A stretch of DNA of 64,000 nucleotides from Terrisporobacter petrolearius (lineage in GTDB: Bacteria; Bacillota; Clostridia; Peptostreptococcales; Peptostreptococcaceae): the NCBI RefSeq assembly GCF_020748185.1, contig NZ_JAHZMO010000003.1:124001-188000 (forward strand), read 5' to 3'. The notes under the pieces were generated by a model. That model ran no database searches. It was not told the DNA's origin and saw nothing but the letters and a program-made list of their open reading frames with translations. This document shows, one piece after another, positions 1-8,609 of the stretch (position 1 is the first letter of the stretch; each line of letters begins with the position of its first letter). A program made the translations under genes and the position numbers.

Positions 1-785
1 TCTACTATGTCGCAGCCTACTAAATTTATATTTGAGTTTTTTAGTATTTTAAATATTTGTTCAAACATTCTATATGTTATTCCTCCAGGTTCTGGTGTAC
101 CTGTTCCTGGGAATATAGATGGATCTAATACATCCAAATCTATAGTTAAATAAACATTTTTACCACCTAATGTAGATACTATTTTCCAAAAAGTATCTAT
201 AGTATGAGTTTCCATATAAGTATGTTTTTCTCTTAAAGCAAATTCAAACTCTTGCCTCGTGCCTGATCTTATTCCAAATTGAAATATTTTTCCATCACCT
301 GTTATATCCCAAATTCTTTTTATTACTGTTGCATGAGAGTTTTTATTATTATTGTACTCTTCTCGTAAATCTGTATGCGCATCAAAATGAAGTACATAAA
401 CATCCCCATATTTTTCTTTAATTGCTTGAAATGCAGGAAGAGTAACTAAATGTTCTCCTCCTATCATAAATGGAAATTTTTCATCATTTAGTATTTCTTT
501 TGTACCTTCATATATCTCATTTAATACTTTATCAGTATTGCCTATACTTAGCTCTAAATCACCTATATCACATATATTAAAATCTTGTAAATCTAACCCC
601 AATAGCGGACTATATGTTTCAAGTCCATAAAACTCCCCTCTCATGACACTACTTGCAAATCTAGTTCCCGGCCTATTAGAAGTAGTTCCATCAAACCCAG
701 CGCCAAATACTATTACATCTGACTCTTCATAATCACATTCCATTTCCATAAATTGACCAATATTATAAAATCTATTATTTTTCAT
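1..785 (-). CDS. speB: agmatinase (arginase/ureohydrolase family), 3' end cut by window
   Basis: Hydrolyses agmatine to putrescine and urea in the cytosol. The frame starts at the ATG at 785 and stays open to base 1, so about 261 residues are visible and the C-terminus lies outside the window. Visible manganese-binding motifs of the ureohydrolase family are GGEH, HFDAHTD and TIDLDVLDP. The start overlaps the end of speE by 11 bases, which suggests translational coupling in the speA-speD-speE-speB operon. Arginase or formiminoglutamase would share the fold, but the neighbouring speA and spermidine genes favour agmatinase. Confidence 0.9.
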   Translation of the reverse strand, partial: MKNNRFYNIGQFMEMECDYEESDVIVFGAGFDGTTSNRPGTRFASSVMRGEFYGLETYSPLLGLDLQDFNICDIGDLELSIGNTDKVLNEIYEGTKEILNDEKFPFMIGGEHLVTLPAFQAIKEKYGDVYVLHFDAHTDLREEYNNNKNSHATVIKRIWDITGDGKIFQFGIRSGTRQEFEFALREKHTYMETHTIDTFWKIVSTLGGKNVYLTIDLDVLDPSIFPGTGTPEPGGITYRMFEQIFKILKNSNINLVGCDIV

Positions 786-1626
786 TTAACATATCCTTTA
801 CATATTGTGGTAACATAAATGCTCCTCTATGAATATGGCTATTGTAGTACTTAGTTTTTAGCTCTAAAGCTTCCCATTTTTCTATATTTTGGTCTTTTAT
901 AGGATCATATTTTTTTGATGCAAACCCAAATAACCAATGTCCAGATGGATATGTTGGAATATGTGCTTGATAAACTTTAGCTATAGGAAATAAATCATTT
1001 ATTTTTTCATAAGCTCTTTTCATTTCTCTTGCATTAAAATCAAAATATGGACTTTCATTTTGATTTACAAGAATTCCTTCATCAGACAATATTCTATAAC
1101 AATCATTATAGAAATCAACGGAGAATAATCCTTCTCCTGGACCTATCGGATCTGTTGAATCAACTATTATTAAATCATAGGTTTTGTCTTTAGAATTTTT
1201 TACAAAAGCAACACCATCTTCATAATATAAGTTAACTCTTTCATCATCTAATTTGCATGCACAAATATCTATAAACTCCCTAGATACATCTACTACCATT
1301 TTGTCTATTTCAACCATATCTATGTTTTCAATTTGAGGATATCTAGTAAGTTCTCTTACTGTTCCACCATCTCCACCACCTATAACTAATACATTTTTAA
1401 TGTTCATATTAGTTGCCATTGGAGTATGAACTATCATGTCATGATAAATAAACTCATCTTTGTAAGTTACCATCATTAAGCCATCTAATGTTAAGAATTT
1501 CCCATATTCCTCACTTTCAAAAACATCTACCCTTTGAAAATCTGACTGTCCACTGAAAAGTTGTTTATCAACCTTTATGGAAAAACGTACATTGTCTGTC
1601 CACTCTTCTGTATACCAAAATTCCAT
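775..1626 (-). CDS. speE: spermidine synthase (polyamine aminopropyltransferase)
   Basis: Transfers the aminopropyl group of decarboxylated SAM to putrescine, giving spermidine and methylthioadenosine. The protein is 283 residues, the usual length. It has a short N-terminal beta domain and a Rossmann methyltransferase-like fold with GGGDGG at about residues 83-88 (nucleotide binding) and DSTDP at about 156-160, whose Asp is the catalytic base in this family. The start at 1626 follows an AAGGAGGAAG-type SD. It lies 137 bases after speD and overlaps speB, so it sits mid-operon. Confidence 0.96.
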   Translation of the reverse strand: MEFWYTEEWTDNVRFSIKVDKQLFSGQSDFQRVDVFESEEYGKFLTLDGLMMVTYKDEFIYHDMIVHTPMATNMNIKNVLVIGGGDGGTVRELTRYPQIENIDMVEIDKMVVDVSREFIDICACKLDDERVNLYYEDGVAFVKNSKDKTYDLIIVDSTDPIGPGEGLFSVDFYNDCYRILSDEGILVNQNESPYFDFNAREMKRAYEKINDLFPIAKVYQAHIPTYPSGHWLFGFASKKYDPIKDQNIEKWEALELKTKYYNSHIHRGAFMLPQYVKDMLNEK

Positions 1627-1763
1627 AATTCTTCCTCCTTTTGTTATTTTATAACTATCTATTTTATCTATATCTCTGTATTTGTATAATTTTTATTTTT
1701 ATGTTAAAATGTTATTTCGATTTTTATTTTATATTTTTATTTTATATTTAGGTATTAATTTGC

Positions 1764-2177
1764 TTATATAGCCTCTGGCTTATGGCTAATTTTGCCTAAA
1801 TCTTTTTTTGCAAATTTTTGTATTTTACTTGTTAATCCTCTTGGTATTTCTGTTGATTCACTTCTTTCAGCTTCTAATAATTTTTCTAATAATTCAAAAC
1901 TCTTCCATGGATCAATATCTCCACATGTAAAGAAATCTGCTGCTGCATAACCATATTCTGGCCATGTGTGTATTGTCAAATGTGACTCAGCTATTATTAC
2001 TGCACCTGACACACCCCAGGGATTGAAATGATGAAAAACTGAATCAACTATTGTTGCTTTTGCATTTAATGCAGAGTTGTTCATATACTCTTCTATAAGT
2101 TTTGGATTTGATAGCATCTCCTCATTGCAATTATAATATTCTACTAAGATATGTCGACCTAATGTTTCAAATTTCAT
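1764..2177 (-). CDS. speD: S-adenosylmethionine decarboxylase proenzyme (prokaryotic class 1B type)
   Basis: Makes decarboxylated SAM for SpeE. It is a self-cleaving pyruvoyl enzyme of 137 residues. The processing site is the Glu-Ser of [12 protein letters not shown], with Ser65 as the future pyruvoyl group, and it is followed by the conserved FFTCG loop with the active-site Cys. I chose the ATG at 2177 (MKFETLGRH) because an AAGGAAG SD sits 8-10 bases upstream; the GTG at 2186 would be too close to that SD. It follows speA by about 20 bases in the same operon. Confidence 0.95.
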   Translation of the reverse strand: MKFETLGRHILVEYYNCNEEMLSNPKLIEEYMNNSALNAKATIVDSVFHHFNPWGVSGAVIIAESHLTIHTWPEYGYAAADFFTCGDIDPWKSFELLEKLLEAERSESTEIPRGLTSKIQKFAKKDLGKISHKPEAI

Positions 2178-2196
2178 ATTATTCACTTCCTTCTTT

Positions 2197-3675
2197 CTAT
2201 TTTTCTTTTATTACCAAAATTGTATTTAGTTCTTTATCTATCATATCTGTTAAGTGCGCATTACTACTTTTAAGAACTTTTATATAGTCTATAATTTCTT
2301 TAGTTATTATTTCTCCTGGTGATATTATAGGAATACCTGGTGGGTACGCCATAATATTCTCTCCACAAATTCTATTTATAGAATTTTCAATATCCAGACT
2401 TTCCTTTTGGCTATAGTAAGCATCTCGTGGATTCATTTTCACAATAGGATTTATTTGTTTCATAGAAGGACTCTTTAATATAATATCTTTTTTGTACATC
2501 TTAGAAATTATACCTAGGGCATTTATAAGTTTATCCACATCTCCCTTGGTAGTTCCTAATGATATTAAGGCTAAAATGTTATACAAGTCTCCTAATTCCA
2601 CCTGTATATCAAATTCTTGATATAAGATATCATATACTTTAAATCCAGTTATATTTAAATTTTTAACGTTTATGCAAAGTTTTGTTTCATCAAGAAGATA
2701 CATTCCTTCTCTGTTACTACTTTTATGACTAATAACCTCTATTCCTGGTATTTTATTAAGTTTATATTTAGCATATTGAGAAATATTCAAAGCTTTAGAT
2801 AATTGTAATCTACCCTTATTAACTAAATTATATCTAGCTCCATCAATACTTGACATTAATAAGTAGGATGCAGATGTAGATTGTAACATGTTTAAAGTTT
2901 GACTAACTTTCTCTCCATGGATATTTTCTTCATTCACTAATAGCACAGAAGCTTGAGTTAATGCACCTCCTGTTTTATGCATACTAACTGCTGCCATATC
3001 TGCTTTTAACTTCATTGCCGAAGGTGGTAGATCATCATGAAATGGAAAATGTGCTCCATGAGCTTCATCTACTAATACCAATACTGAATGGCTTTTGCAT
3101 AAGCTAATTATTTTTTCTAATTCACAACAAGCTCCATAATATGTTGGGTTTAATAAAAATATTGCTTTTATATCATTATTCTTTTCCAACTCATTTTTCA
3201 CACTTGAATAACTTACATTTAAACTTATGCCTAATTCTTCATCAAATTCAGGTTGAATATATACAGGTTCTCCTCCACTAAGTATTAATGAATTAATGAC
3301 CGACTTATGTATATTCCTAGGTAAAAGTATTTTGTCATTAGGGTTTATTACACTTAAAATCATAGCTTGAATCCCTTGTGTAGTTCCATTTGTTACAAAA
3401 AAAGCTTTATCACATTCATAGGCTTGTGCTAATAATTCTTGTGATTTTTTTATAATTCCACTTGGTTTGGATACATTGTCCATATATGGAGATGAGTTTA
3501 TATCCATTTTCATAACATCGTCTCCAAAAAAATCATTTAATATTTGCACGCCTTTGTTTTTAACATGACCAGGTACATCAAAGCACGCTATATGCCTATT
3601 AGAATAATCCTTCAATCCTTGTAACAAGGGTATATTATCTTCGCTTAATCTAAGGCTATTATTTTCAATAATCAT
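2197..3675 (-). CDS. speA: PLP-dependent Orn/Lys/Arg decarboxylase, probable arginine decarboxylase
   Basis: Fold-type-I decarboxylase of the Bacillus SpeA/YaaO class, 492 residues. The PLP lysine is in SMHKTGG (about residue 234), and the VDEAHGAHF motif supplies the aspartate that contacts the pyridine ring. Arginine is the likely substrate because agmatinase is in the same operon; lysine or ornithine cannot be excluded from sequence alone. The start is placed at the ATG at 3675 because a perfect AGGAGGAA SD precedes it; a longer frame from 3714 lacks an SD. It is the first gene of the operon, with a good promoter at 3767-3795. Confidence 0.9.
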   Translation of the reverse strand: MIIENNSLRLSEDNIPLLQGLKDYSNRHIACFDVPGHVKNKGVQILNDFFGDDVMKMDINSSPYMDNVSKPSGIIKKSQELLAQAYECDKAFFVTNGTTQGIQAMILSVINPNDKILLPRNIHKSVINSLILSGGEPVYIQPEFDEELGISLNVSYSSVKNELEKNNDIKAIFLLNPTYYGACCELEKIISLCKSHSVLVLVDEAHGAHFPFHDDLPPSAMKLKADMAAVSMHKTGGALTQASVLLVNEENIHGEKVSQTLNMLQSTSASYLLMSSIDGARYNLVNKGRLQLSKALNISQYAKYKLNKIPGIEVISHKSSNREGMYLLDETKLCINVKNLNITGFKVYDILYQEFDIQVELGDLYNILALISLGTTKGDVDKLINALGIISKMYKKDIILKSPSMKQINPIVKMNPRDAYYSQKESLDIENSINRICGENIMAYPPGIPIISPGEIITKEIIDYIKVLKSSNAHLTDMIDKELNTILVIKEK

Positions 3676-3766
3676 ATTTCCATTCCTCCTTCCCATGCAT
3701 ATTACACTGACCAATTGATTATTATTTCTAATTTTCTAATTTAGTTTTATTAAACTTACGAATCAA

Positions 3767-3795
3767 ATTATATAAACATTTCCACCAAATTGCAA
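3767..3795 (-). promoter_or_regulatory. promoter of the spe operon
   Basis: On the minus strand the -35 is TTGCAA (3795-3790), the spacer is 17 bases and the -10 is TATAAT (3772-3767). Transcription would start near 3760, leaving an 85-base leader before the speA ATG. No riboswitch-like fold was recognised in that leader. Confidence 0.6.
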
Positions 3796-4168
3796 GAACT
3801 TTTTTCACATTCAAAACCTCTATTTTTCAATATTATTTCAATATCATTTCATTTATGTTTATATTATTTTATTTAAATTTTAGTATAAGTAAACATTATT
3901 TTTAAGATTCATTCTCTAAAAACCTTTTAATTATTTAATTTGAGTTATATAATCAGAAATACTTTATTTAATATTTTTAATAATAAAATATACTATTACT
4001 AAACTTTTAATTTTTAGTTTTTGACACAAAAATATAAAAAATTTCCTTATCTTTAAACCACGTTTGATGGAAACATTTCATATTACAAGAATTCATCTTC
4101 GCTTCTTTTAAAATAGTAATTATTATAATTTATCTAAAAATCAAATAATTTATAATATCTCAGTTCAT
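3796..4168. other. intergenic, AT-rich, no gene seen
   Basis: This gap lies between the spe promoter and the terminator of the 3D-domain gene. It has stop codons in all frames and no recognisable RNA fold. A TTGACA on the plus strand at 4021-4026 has no -10 hexamer at a good distance, so I do not call a promoter. Confidence 0.5.
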
Positions 4169-4206
4169 AAAAAAACCTTAAGATGGTTGTCCACCTTAAG
4201 GTTTTT
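4169..4206 (-). terminator. Rho-independent terminator of the G5/3D protein gene
   Basis: The stem pairs CCTTAAG with CTTAAGG plus an inner TGG/CCA around a TTGT loop. It is followed on the minus strand by a run of seven T. It begins 3 bases past the stop codon. Confidence 0.85.
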
Positions 4207-4208
4207 AT

Positions 4209-5039
4209 CTATTGAACAATATATATATCTATTGTTCTTTTACCCCAGTTATTACACTGAGATTCACTATTCATAAATATATCGATTTTATTACCTTTGA
4301 TTCCTCCACCACAGTCTTCAGCTATAAAATACTTATCAAATTGAGGTATATATACCTTGGTTCCATATGGTATAACAGTCGGATCTACTGCTATAGTTCC
4401 CCATTTCGGAACTGTACCTGTAGCTGTTATAGTATGTCCACTGTAAGCTGTCGCTGACACTGTTACTTTCTTCCCTAAACTGCTTTTCGCACTACTTGAC
4501 TTTTTACTAGTATTAGTATTTCTACTAGTGCTTTTAGCCTTTTTCTTTTCTTTTGTACCCTTTTTAATTATCTTATCCTTAGATTTTTCTATTGTATTTT
4601 TTTCTACTAAGGTTTTACTTACTAGTCTACCGTTTTGGTATATAGCTTCATATATAAGCTCTCTTGTACCTTTTTTACCTTTTTGTGATACCTCTATTCT
4701 ACCCTCTAATAAAGAATTATCTTTTTTTATAACAGTATCATAAGGTATGTCTTGCGTTTCAGTAATAGTCTTTTTTTCAACCTGTCTAACTTCTATTTTC
4801 ATCCCATTTTTCAAGGAAGTATCTAAGTCTTGGTTAATTATATCATGTTTATCATAATCTATTTCATTTTCTTCTAGTACACCTTGTACGTTTCGTTGAA
4901 ATGATTTCACTTCAATTTCTTGCCCATCAACTACTAAAACAACCTCTTTATTAAAGGCAACATAATTTGCTGTTACAATCCCCATAGATAATAGTCCCGA
5001 TAACATAATAGATTTTACTTTTCTATTTATATAACTCAA
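4209..5039 (-). CDS. YabE-like cell-wall protein with DUF348, G5 and C-terminal 3D domains
   Basis: A 276-residue exported protein with an N-terminal membrane anchor or signal (about residues 10-28), one ubiquitin-like DUF348 domain (about 32-75), a G5 domain (about 80-155), a Lys/Ser-rich linker and a 3D domain (about 190-276). The 3D domain carries AVDPTVIPYGT and the AEDCGGGIKG.KIDIF motif, whose aspartates are shared with MltA-type lytic transglycosylases and Rpf/YabE-like proteins. A peptidoglycan-remodelling role is inferred from the family. The start is a TTG at 5039 behind AGGAGGAGAT. It has its own promoter and terminator, so it is monocistronic. Confidence 0.85.
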   Translation of the reverse strand: MSYINRKVKSIMLSGLLSMGIVTANYVAFNKEVVLVVDGQEIEVKSFQRNVQGVLEENEIDYDKHDIINQDLDTSLKNGMKIEVRQVEKKTITETQDIPYDTVIKKDNSLLEGRIEVSQKGKKGTRELIYEAIYQNGRLVSKTLVEKNTIEKSKDKIIKKGTKEKKKAKSTSRNTNTSKKSSSAKSSLGKKVTVSATAYSGHTITATGTVPKWGTIAVDPTVIPYGTKVYIPQFDKYFIAEDCGGGIKGNKIDIFMNSESQCNNWGKRTIDIYIVQ

Positions 5040-5100
5040 ACTATCTCCTCCTAAGTTTTATTTAACTTTAAATTATTTTCCAAAGTTATTTTGTTACTAA

Positions 5101-5129
5101 ATTGTAAACTGTTTTTTATCACCTGTCAA
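5101..5129 (-). promoter_or_regulatory. sigma-A promoter of the G5/3D protein gene
   Basis: On the minus strand TTGACA (5129-5124), a 17-base spacer and TACAAT (5106-5101), an almost perfect vegetative promoter. The -35 is one arm of the 13-base palindrome TGTCAACTTGACA (5124-5136). Confidence 0.75.
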
Positions 5130-5133
5130 CTTG

Positions 5134-5187
5134 ACAAAAAATACAAAGAGTGCTTATCTAGTTTTTTCAACCATTTAAGCACTCTTT
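5134..5187 (-). terminator. terminator of the rhodanese remnant
   Basis: A 12-bp perfect stem (5145-5156 with 5176-5187; arm AAAGAGTGCTTA) is followed on the minus strand by GTATTTTTTG. The T-run is interrupted, so it is weaker than the others in the window. Confidence 0.6.
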
Positions 5188-5226
5188 CACCAAAGTTCAA
5201 CATTTAACAAAAATGTTACCTTTTGT

Positions 5227-5537
5227 TTAAATTTTTTTATACAGTTTGTATTTATAATTTTTTATTCCATTAGCAAGACTATACACATTATTAAACCCAT
5301 CTAACAGAAGAACTTTTCCCACCGTTATGCTTTGATTTCCATTAGCACAGTACAGCAATATACCTTCATTTGTAATACTTCTAATCTGTTCTAGGTTATC
5401 ATTTATTTCACCTTAACCGCCTTTGGTAAATGTCCTTCTAAGTAAAGTTCTTCTTCTCTTAAATCAATTATTAATTTAAATTCATTATTTTTTACCATTT
5501 CACTAATTTTTTTACTATTTAATATATTAACCTTCAT
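5227..5537 (-). pseudogene. rhodanese-like domain protein, frameshifted
   Basis: From the ATG at 5537 the frame reads a rhodanese N-terminus (LIIDLREEELYLEGHLPKA) and stops at 5403. The next frame continues without a gap as the rest of the same domain (EGILLYCANGNQS, then a C-terminal helix) and stops at 5227. A single-base change near 5405-5420 would restore an ordinary single-domain rhodanese of about 103 residues. The active-site Cys is present (YCANG), but the usual Arg of the loop is not seen. It is either a pseudogene or a sequencing error. An unusual 15-bp hairpin covers its SD. Confidence 0.75.
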
Positions 5538-5540
5538 AAT

Positions 5541-5588
5541 TAACACCTTACCTCAATATAAGATATTACATTTTGAGGTAAGGTGTTA
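5541..5588. repeat. perfect 15-bp inverted repeat over the rhodanese SD
   Basis: Arms 5541-5555 and 5574-5588 (TAACACCTTACCTCA and its complement) flank an 18-base loop. It is not followed by a T-run in either direction, so it is not a standard terminator. On the minus strand the downstream arm contains GAGGTAAGGTG, the SD region of the rhodanese gene, which would be buried in the stem. Confidence 0.7.
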
Positions 5589-5605
5589 CAATAAAACATA
5601 TTATT

Positions 5606-6280
5606 CTATATATTTGGTATTTGCCAATCAATAGGATCCTTTCCTAACCTTATAAGTATGTCATTTATTTTAGAAAAATGTTTACATCCAAAGAATCCTC
5701 TATGTGCAGATAATGGACTTGGATGAGGAGCTTCTAGAATATAGTGTCTATCACTGTCGATAAAAACTTTTTTCTTTCTAGCATTTCCTCCCCACAATAC
5801 AAAAATTACAGGTTCTTCTCTTTCATTTAATTTCTTTATTATTTCATCAGTAAATATTTCCCAACCTTTATTCTGGTGAGAATTTGCCTCTCCAGCTCTA
5901 ACTGTAAGAGCAGTGTTTAATAATAATATACCTTGATCTGACCAAGGAATCAAATAACCATTGTTAGGTATAAAATATCCCAAGTCATCCTTCAATTCTT
6001 TGTACATATTCAATAAAGATGGTGGAGTCCTAACTCCTGGTTGTACAGAAAAAGCTAATCCATGAGCTTGATTTTCTCCATGATATGGATCTTGTCCTAA
6101 AATTAATACCTTTGTCTCCTTATAGGACGTATGCTTTAGCGCTTCAAATATATTGTACATATTTGGATATATAATCCTGCTTTTATATTCTTCAATCAAA
6201 AACTCTCTTAATTTTACGTAGTAATCTTTTTCAAACTCTTCTTTTAGTAATTCATCCCAATCATTTCCTAAGTTAACCAT
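5606..6280 (-). CDS. ung: uracil-DNA glycosylase, family 1
   Basis: Removes uracil from DNA as the first step of base excision repair. With the ATG at 6280 the protein is 224 residues, the family's standard length. The catalytic water-activating loop GQDPYHG places Asp at residue 64, as in E. coli, and the second signature HPSPLS is near the C-terminus. A TTG at 6292 would extend it by four residues, but the TTGGAGG there is the SD for the chosen ATG. The start lies just beyond the stop of the NusG-II gene, so the two are probably cotranscribed. Confidence 0.97.
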   Translation of the reverse strand: MVNLGNDWDELLKEEFEKDYYVKLREFLIEEYKSRIIYPNMYNIFEALKHTSYKETKVLILGQDPYHGENQAHGLAFSVQPGVRTPPSLLNMYKELKDDLGYFIPNNGYLIPWSDQGILLLNTALTVRAGEANSHQNKGWEIFTDEIIKKLNEREEPVIFVLWGGNARKKKVFIDSDRHYILEAPHPSPLSAHRGFFGCKHFSKINDILIRLGKDPIDWQIPNI

Positions 6281-6295
6281 TTTATCCTCCAATTC

Positions 6296-6673
6296 TTAAT
6301 TCGATATAACATCTTCTTTATTTTTATCCTTATCTTTGTTCTGAGTTGTTATTTTTATATGAACCTTGTTTGGTAGACATACTATACTTTCACTGGGTTT
6401 GGTAATAAAACCAGCATGAACACATACTTTATCTGGACAAGATGCCTCTGATATTTCAACTCCATGATCATGAATTTTAATTATATTATATCCTTCTTGA
6501 CTTTCTATTTTGATTTCGTCTTCATCATCAATACTATAAGTTTTATATAACTTATTATCCACATATATTTCTATATTGTCCCCACTTTTAGTATTTACAA
6601 AGTAGTTAATCCCAAAAGTAGTGGCTATAACTATTAAAATTGCAATTATTAATATAAAGTCTTTTTTTTTCAA
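6296..6673 (-). CDS. NusG domain II (DUF1312) membrane-anchored protein
   Basis: A 125-residue protein with one N-terminal transmembrane segment (about residues 7-25) and an extracytoplasmic NusG-II/DUF1312 domain ending with the typical CPDKVCVHAGFI and VCLPNKVHI motifs. The function is not known. In Firmicutes this domain is often encoded near apbE, Rnf or Gx-type transporter genes, and here it is divergent from apbE. The start is a TTG at 6673 behind AGGAGGTAGAAGG. A highly charged Lys/Asp tail closes the protein. Confidence 0.8.
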   Translation of the reverse strand: MKKKDFILIIAILIVIATTFGINYFVNTKSGDNIEIYVDNKLYKTYSIDDEDEIKIESQEGYNIIKIHDHGVEISEASCPDKVCVHAGFITKPSESIVCLPNKVHIKITTQNKDKDKNKEDVISN

Positions 6674-6687
6674 CCTTCTACCTCCTA

Positions 6688-6718
6688 ATCATAAATATTA
6701 TTTGTAAATATTTATGAT
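6688..6718. promoter_or_regulatory. candidate operator: 12-bp inverted repeat between divergent genes
   Basis: Arms 6688-6699 and 6707-6718 (ATCATAAATATT and its exact complement) flank a 7-base spacer. The right arm touches a TATAAT at 6718-6723 that could be the apbE -10. The position and symmetry suit a dimeric regulator or a chance AT palindrome; the regulator is unknown. Confidence 0.45.
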
Positions 6719-6769
6719 ATAATTATAAATATTAAATTAAATATAACATAAAAAATTGGAGGAATCATT

Positions 6770-7819
6770 ATGAATAAGAAAAAACTCCCATCAATTTTAA
6801 TTTTAGTTGTAATTATAGTATTTGGTCTTTTTATAATAATTAAGAACAAAAAAGAAGATAAGTGTTCAAATACCTACTATAATTTAGGAACTATAAATGA
6901 AATAACTTTATACGATATTACAAAAAAAGATGGGGATAGGATATTAAAAAAATGTGAGGCAATATTAAAAGATATAGACGATAAAATGAGTTCCCAAATA
7001 GCTTCTAGTGAAATTTCTAAAATAAATAACAATGCTGGGAAAAGCCATGTTAAAGTATCCGAGGACACATATTATGTTATTAAAGAATCCATAAAATTCT
7101 CTAGCATGTCTAACAATACATTTGATATTAGTGTAGGTCCTATTATCGGCTTATGGGGAATAGGTACAGAAAGTGCAAAAATACCTAAGGAAAAAGAAAT
7201 TAAGGATAATCTAACTTTAGTTAATTACAAAGATATACTTTTAGATGAGGAGAATAACTCTGTAAAATTAGCAAAGAAAAACATGAAAATAGATTTGGGC
7301 GGTATCGCTAAAGGATATGCTGCAGATAAAATATATGAATACTTAAAAGAAGAAAAATTAGAAAGTGCTTTAATTAATTTAGGCGGCAATATATACGTTC
7401 TTGGTAATAAAGAAAATAATCAACCTTTTTCCATAGGAGTTCAGGATCCAACTAAACCTCGTGGCAATTCTATAGGAAATATTAAAGTTTCTAATAAATC
7501 TGTTGTTACTTCTGGAATTTATGAGAGATACTTTGAAAAAAATAATAAAATCTATCATCATATGCTAGACCCTCATACAGGGTATCCTTTTGATAATAAT
7601 TTAAGTAGCGTTACTATTGTATCTGATAAATCAATTATTTGTGATGCATTATCAACCACAACCTTTGGTTTAGGCATTAAAGATGGCCTAAAATTAGTAG
7701 AAAGCTTAGATGGCGTTGATGCTATTTTTATTACAAAGGATAAAAATATATATTTAAGCAGTAATTTAAAGAATGAATTTAACTTAACTGATAGTAGTTT
7801 CACTATTGTTGATAAATAA
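6770..7819 (+). CDS. apbE: FAD:protein FMN transferase
   Basis: Attaches FMN covalently to a Thr in target proteins such as RnfD and RnfG, using FAD and Mg2+. It has 349 residues with an N-terminal membrane segment (about 7-24) that exports the enzyme. The family motifs are visible: FDISVGPIIGLWG, the IDLGGIAKGYAAD nucleotide-binding stretch (about 185-197), LINLGGNIYVLG and a Thr/Ser-rich ALSTTTFGLG. SD GGAGGAATCATT precedes the ATG. It is the only plus-strand gene in this part apart from dacF. The Rnf subunits encoded at 45.5-47.1 kb are its obvious substrates. Confidence 0.93.
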   Translation: MNKKKLPSILILVVIIVFGLFIIIKNKKEDKCSNTYYNLGTINEITLYDITKKDGDRILKKCEAILKDIDDKMSSQIASSEISKINNNAGKSHVKVSEDTYYVIKESIKFSSMSNNTFDISVGPIIGLWGIGTESAKIPKEKEIKDNLTLVNYKDILLDEENNSVKLAKKNMKIDLGGIAKGYAADKIYEYLKEEKLESALINLGGNIYVLGNKENNQPFSIGVQDPTKPRGNSIGNIKVSNKSVVTSGIYERYFEKNNKIYHHMLDPHTGYPFDNNLSSVTIVSDKSIICDALSTTTFGLGIKDGLKLVESLDGVDAIFITKDKNIYLSSNLKNEFNLTDSSFTIVDK

Positions 7820-7828
7820 TATTTTTAC

Positions 7829-7871
7829 AAAAAATTCTTCCTAGGTTTAAAATCCCTAAGAAGAATTTTTT
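7829..7871. terminator. bidirectional terminator between apbE and the ComEA-like gene
   Basis: A 17-bp stem with one mismatch (AAAAAATTCTTCCTAGG against its partner) with A-runs on the left and T-runs on the right, so it can serve both convergent genes. Confidence 0.85.
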
Positions 7872-7891
7872 ATTTATAGAAAGTTATAATT

Positions 7892-8530
7892 TCATTTTAC
7901 ACATATTAAATCCTTCATGTCTTCAAATTTTTTGTCTCCTATACCATTAACATTCTTAATTTCTTCAATAGATTTAAAATCACCACTTTCACCTCTGTGA
8001 TTGACTATTTTATTAGCTGTAGCCTCTCCCACTCCTGGCAAGGTATCCAGTTCTTCTATTGTAGCTGTATTTATATTTATTTGGGATGCTTTTGATGATT
8101 CACCCTTATTAACATCATTAACATCGCCCTCCTTTACAACCTGAGTAGCATTGTGCTTATCCACTGCTCCTACTTTAGGAATTATATAATGCATTTCATC
8201 TTGCACTTTAATCGCCATATTTACACCATCTAAATCAGCTTTTTTAGTCGTTCCTCCAACTTTTTGGACAGCTGTTGCAAGTCTTTCGCCTTCATTCAAA
8301 GATACTATTCCCGGCTTACTTACTTCACCACTAATATACACCGTTATTTTTTTATTGGTAACACTTTCTTCTTTTTTTACTTCTTTTTCCTCAGTAGTTT
8401 TTTCAGGTTGATTCTCATCTTCTGTCAAAACGTATACATTTTCTTTTGATTGAAGCTTATCCTTAATAACCAATCCAATGGGGCACATTAATATTATAAA
8501 TATAAAAACAATTATTTTCTTTTTATTCAT
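7892..8530 (-). CDS. ComEA-like helix-hairpin-helix DNA-binding protein with SLBB domain
   Basis: A 212-residue protein with an N-terminal membrane anchor (about residues 5-22), a Glu/Lys-rich stalk, an SLBB domain (about 62-118, ITVYISGEV.KPG) and paired helix-hairpin-helix motifs at the C-terminus (about 148-212; INTATIEELDTLPGVGEATANKIVNHR). ComEA binds incoming DNA at the outer membrane face in competent bacteria. Whether this organism takes up DNA is not known, and no other com gene is in the window. SD AAGGAGGG precedes the ATG. Confidence 0.88.
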   Translation of the reverse strand: MNKKKIIVFIFIILMCPIGLVIKDKLQSKENVYVLTEDENQPEKTTEEKEVKKEESVTNKKITVYISGEVSKPGIVSLNEGERLATAVQKVGGTTKKADLDGVNMAIKVQDEMHYIIPKVGAVDKHNATQVVKEGDVNDVNKGESSKASQININTATIEELDTLPGVGEATANKIVNHRGESGDFKSIEEIKNVNGIGDKKFEDMKDLICVK

Positions 8531-8569
8531 TATTTTTATCCCTCCTTAATTTAATTATTAACAAAAATA

Positions 8570-8578
8570 TGGTATACT
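8570..8578 (+). promoter_or_regulatory. extended -10 promoter of the D,D-carboxypeptidase gene
   Basis: TGG followed by TATACT (8573-8578), an extended -10 element 31 bases before the ATG. No convincing -35 is seen, as is usual for extended -10 promoters. Confidence 0.45.
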
Positions 8579-8609
8579 AAAAGACGAGACTAAAATTGGG
8601 AGGTTACCT

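Noticed and set aside
4021-4060. plus-strand TTGACA as promoter of an unknown transcript
   Set aside because: There is no -10 hexamer at 16-18 bases and no gene or terminator downstream on that strand.
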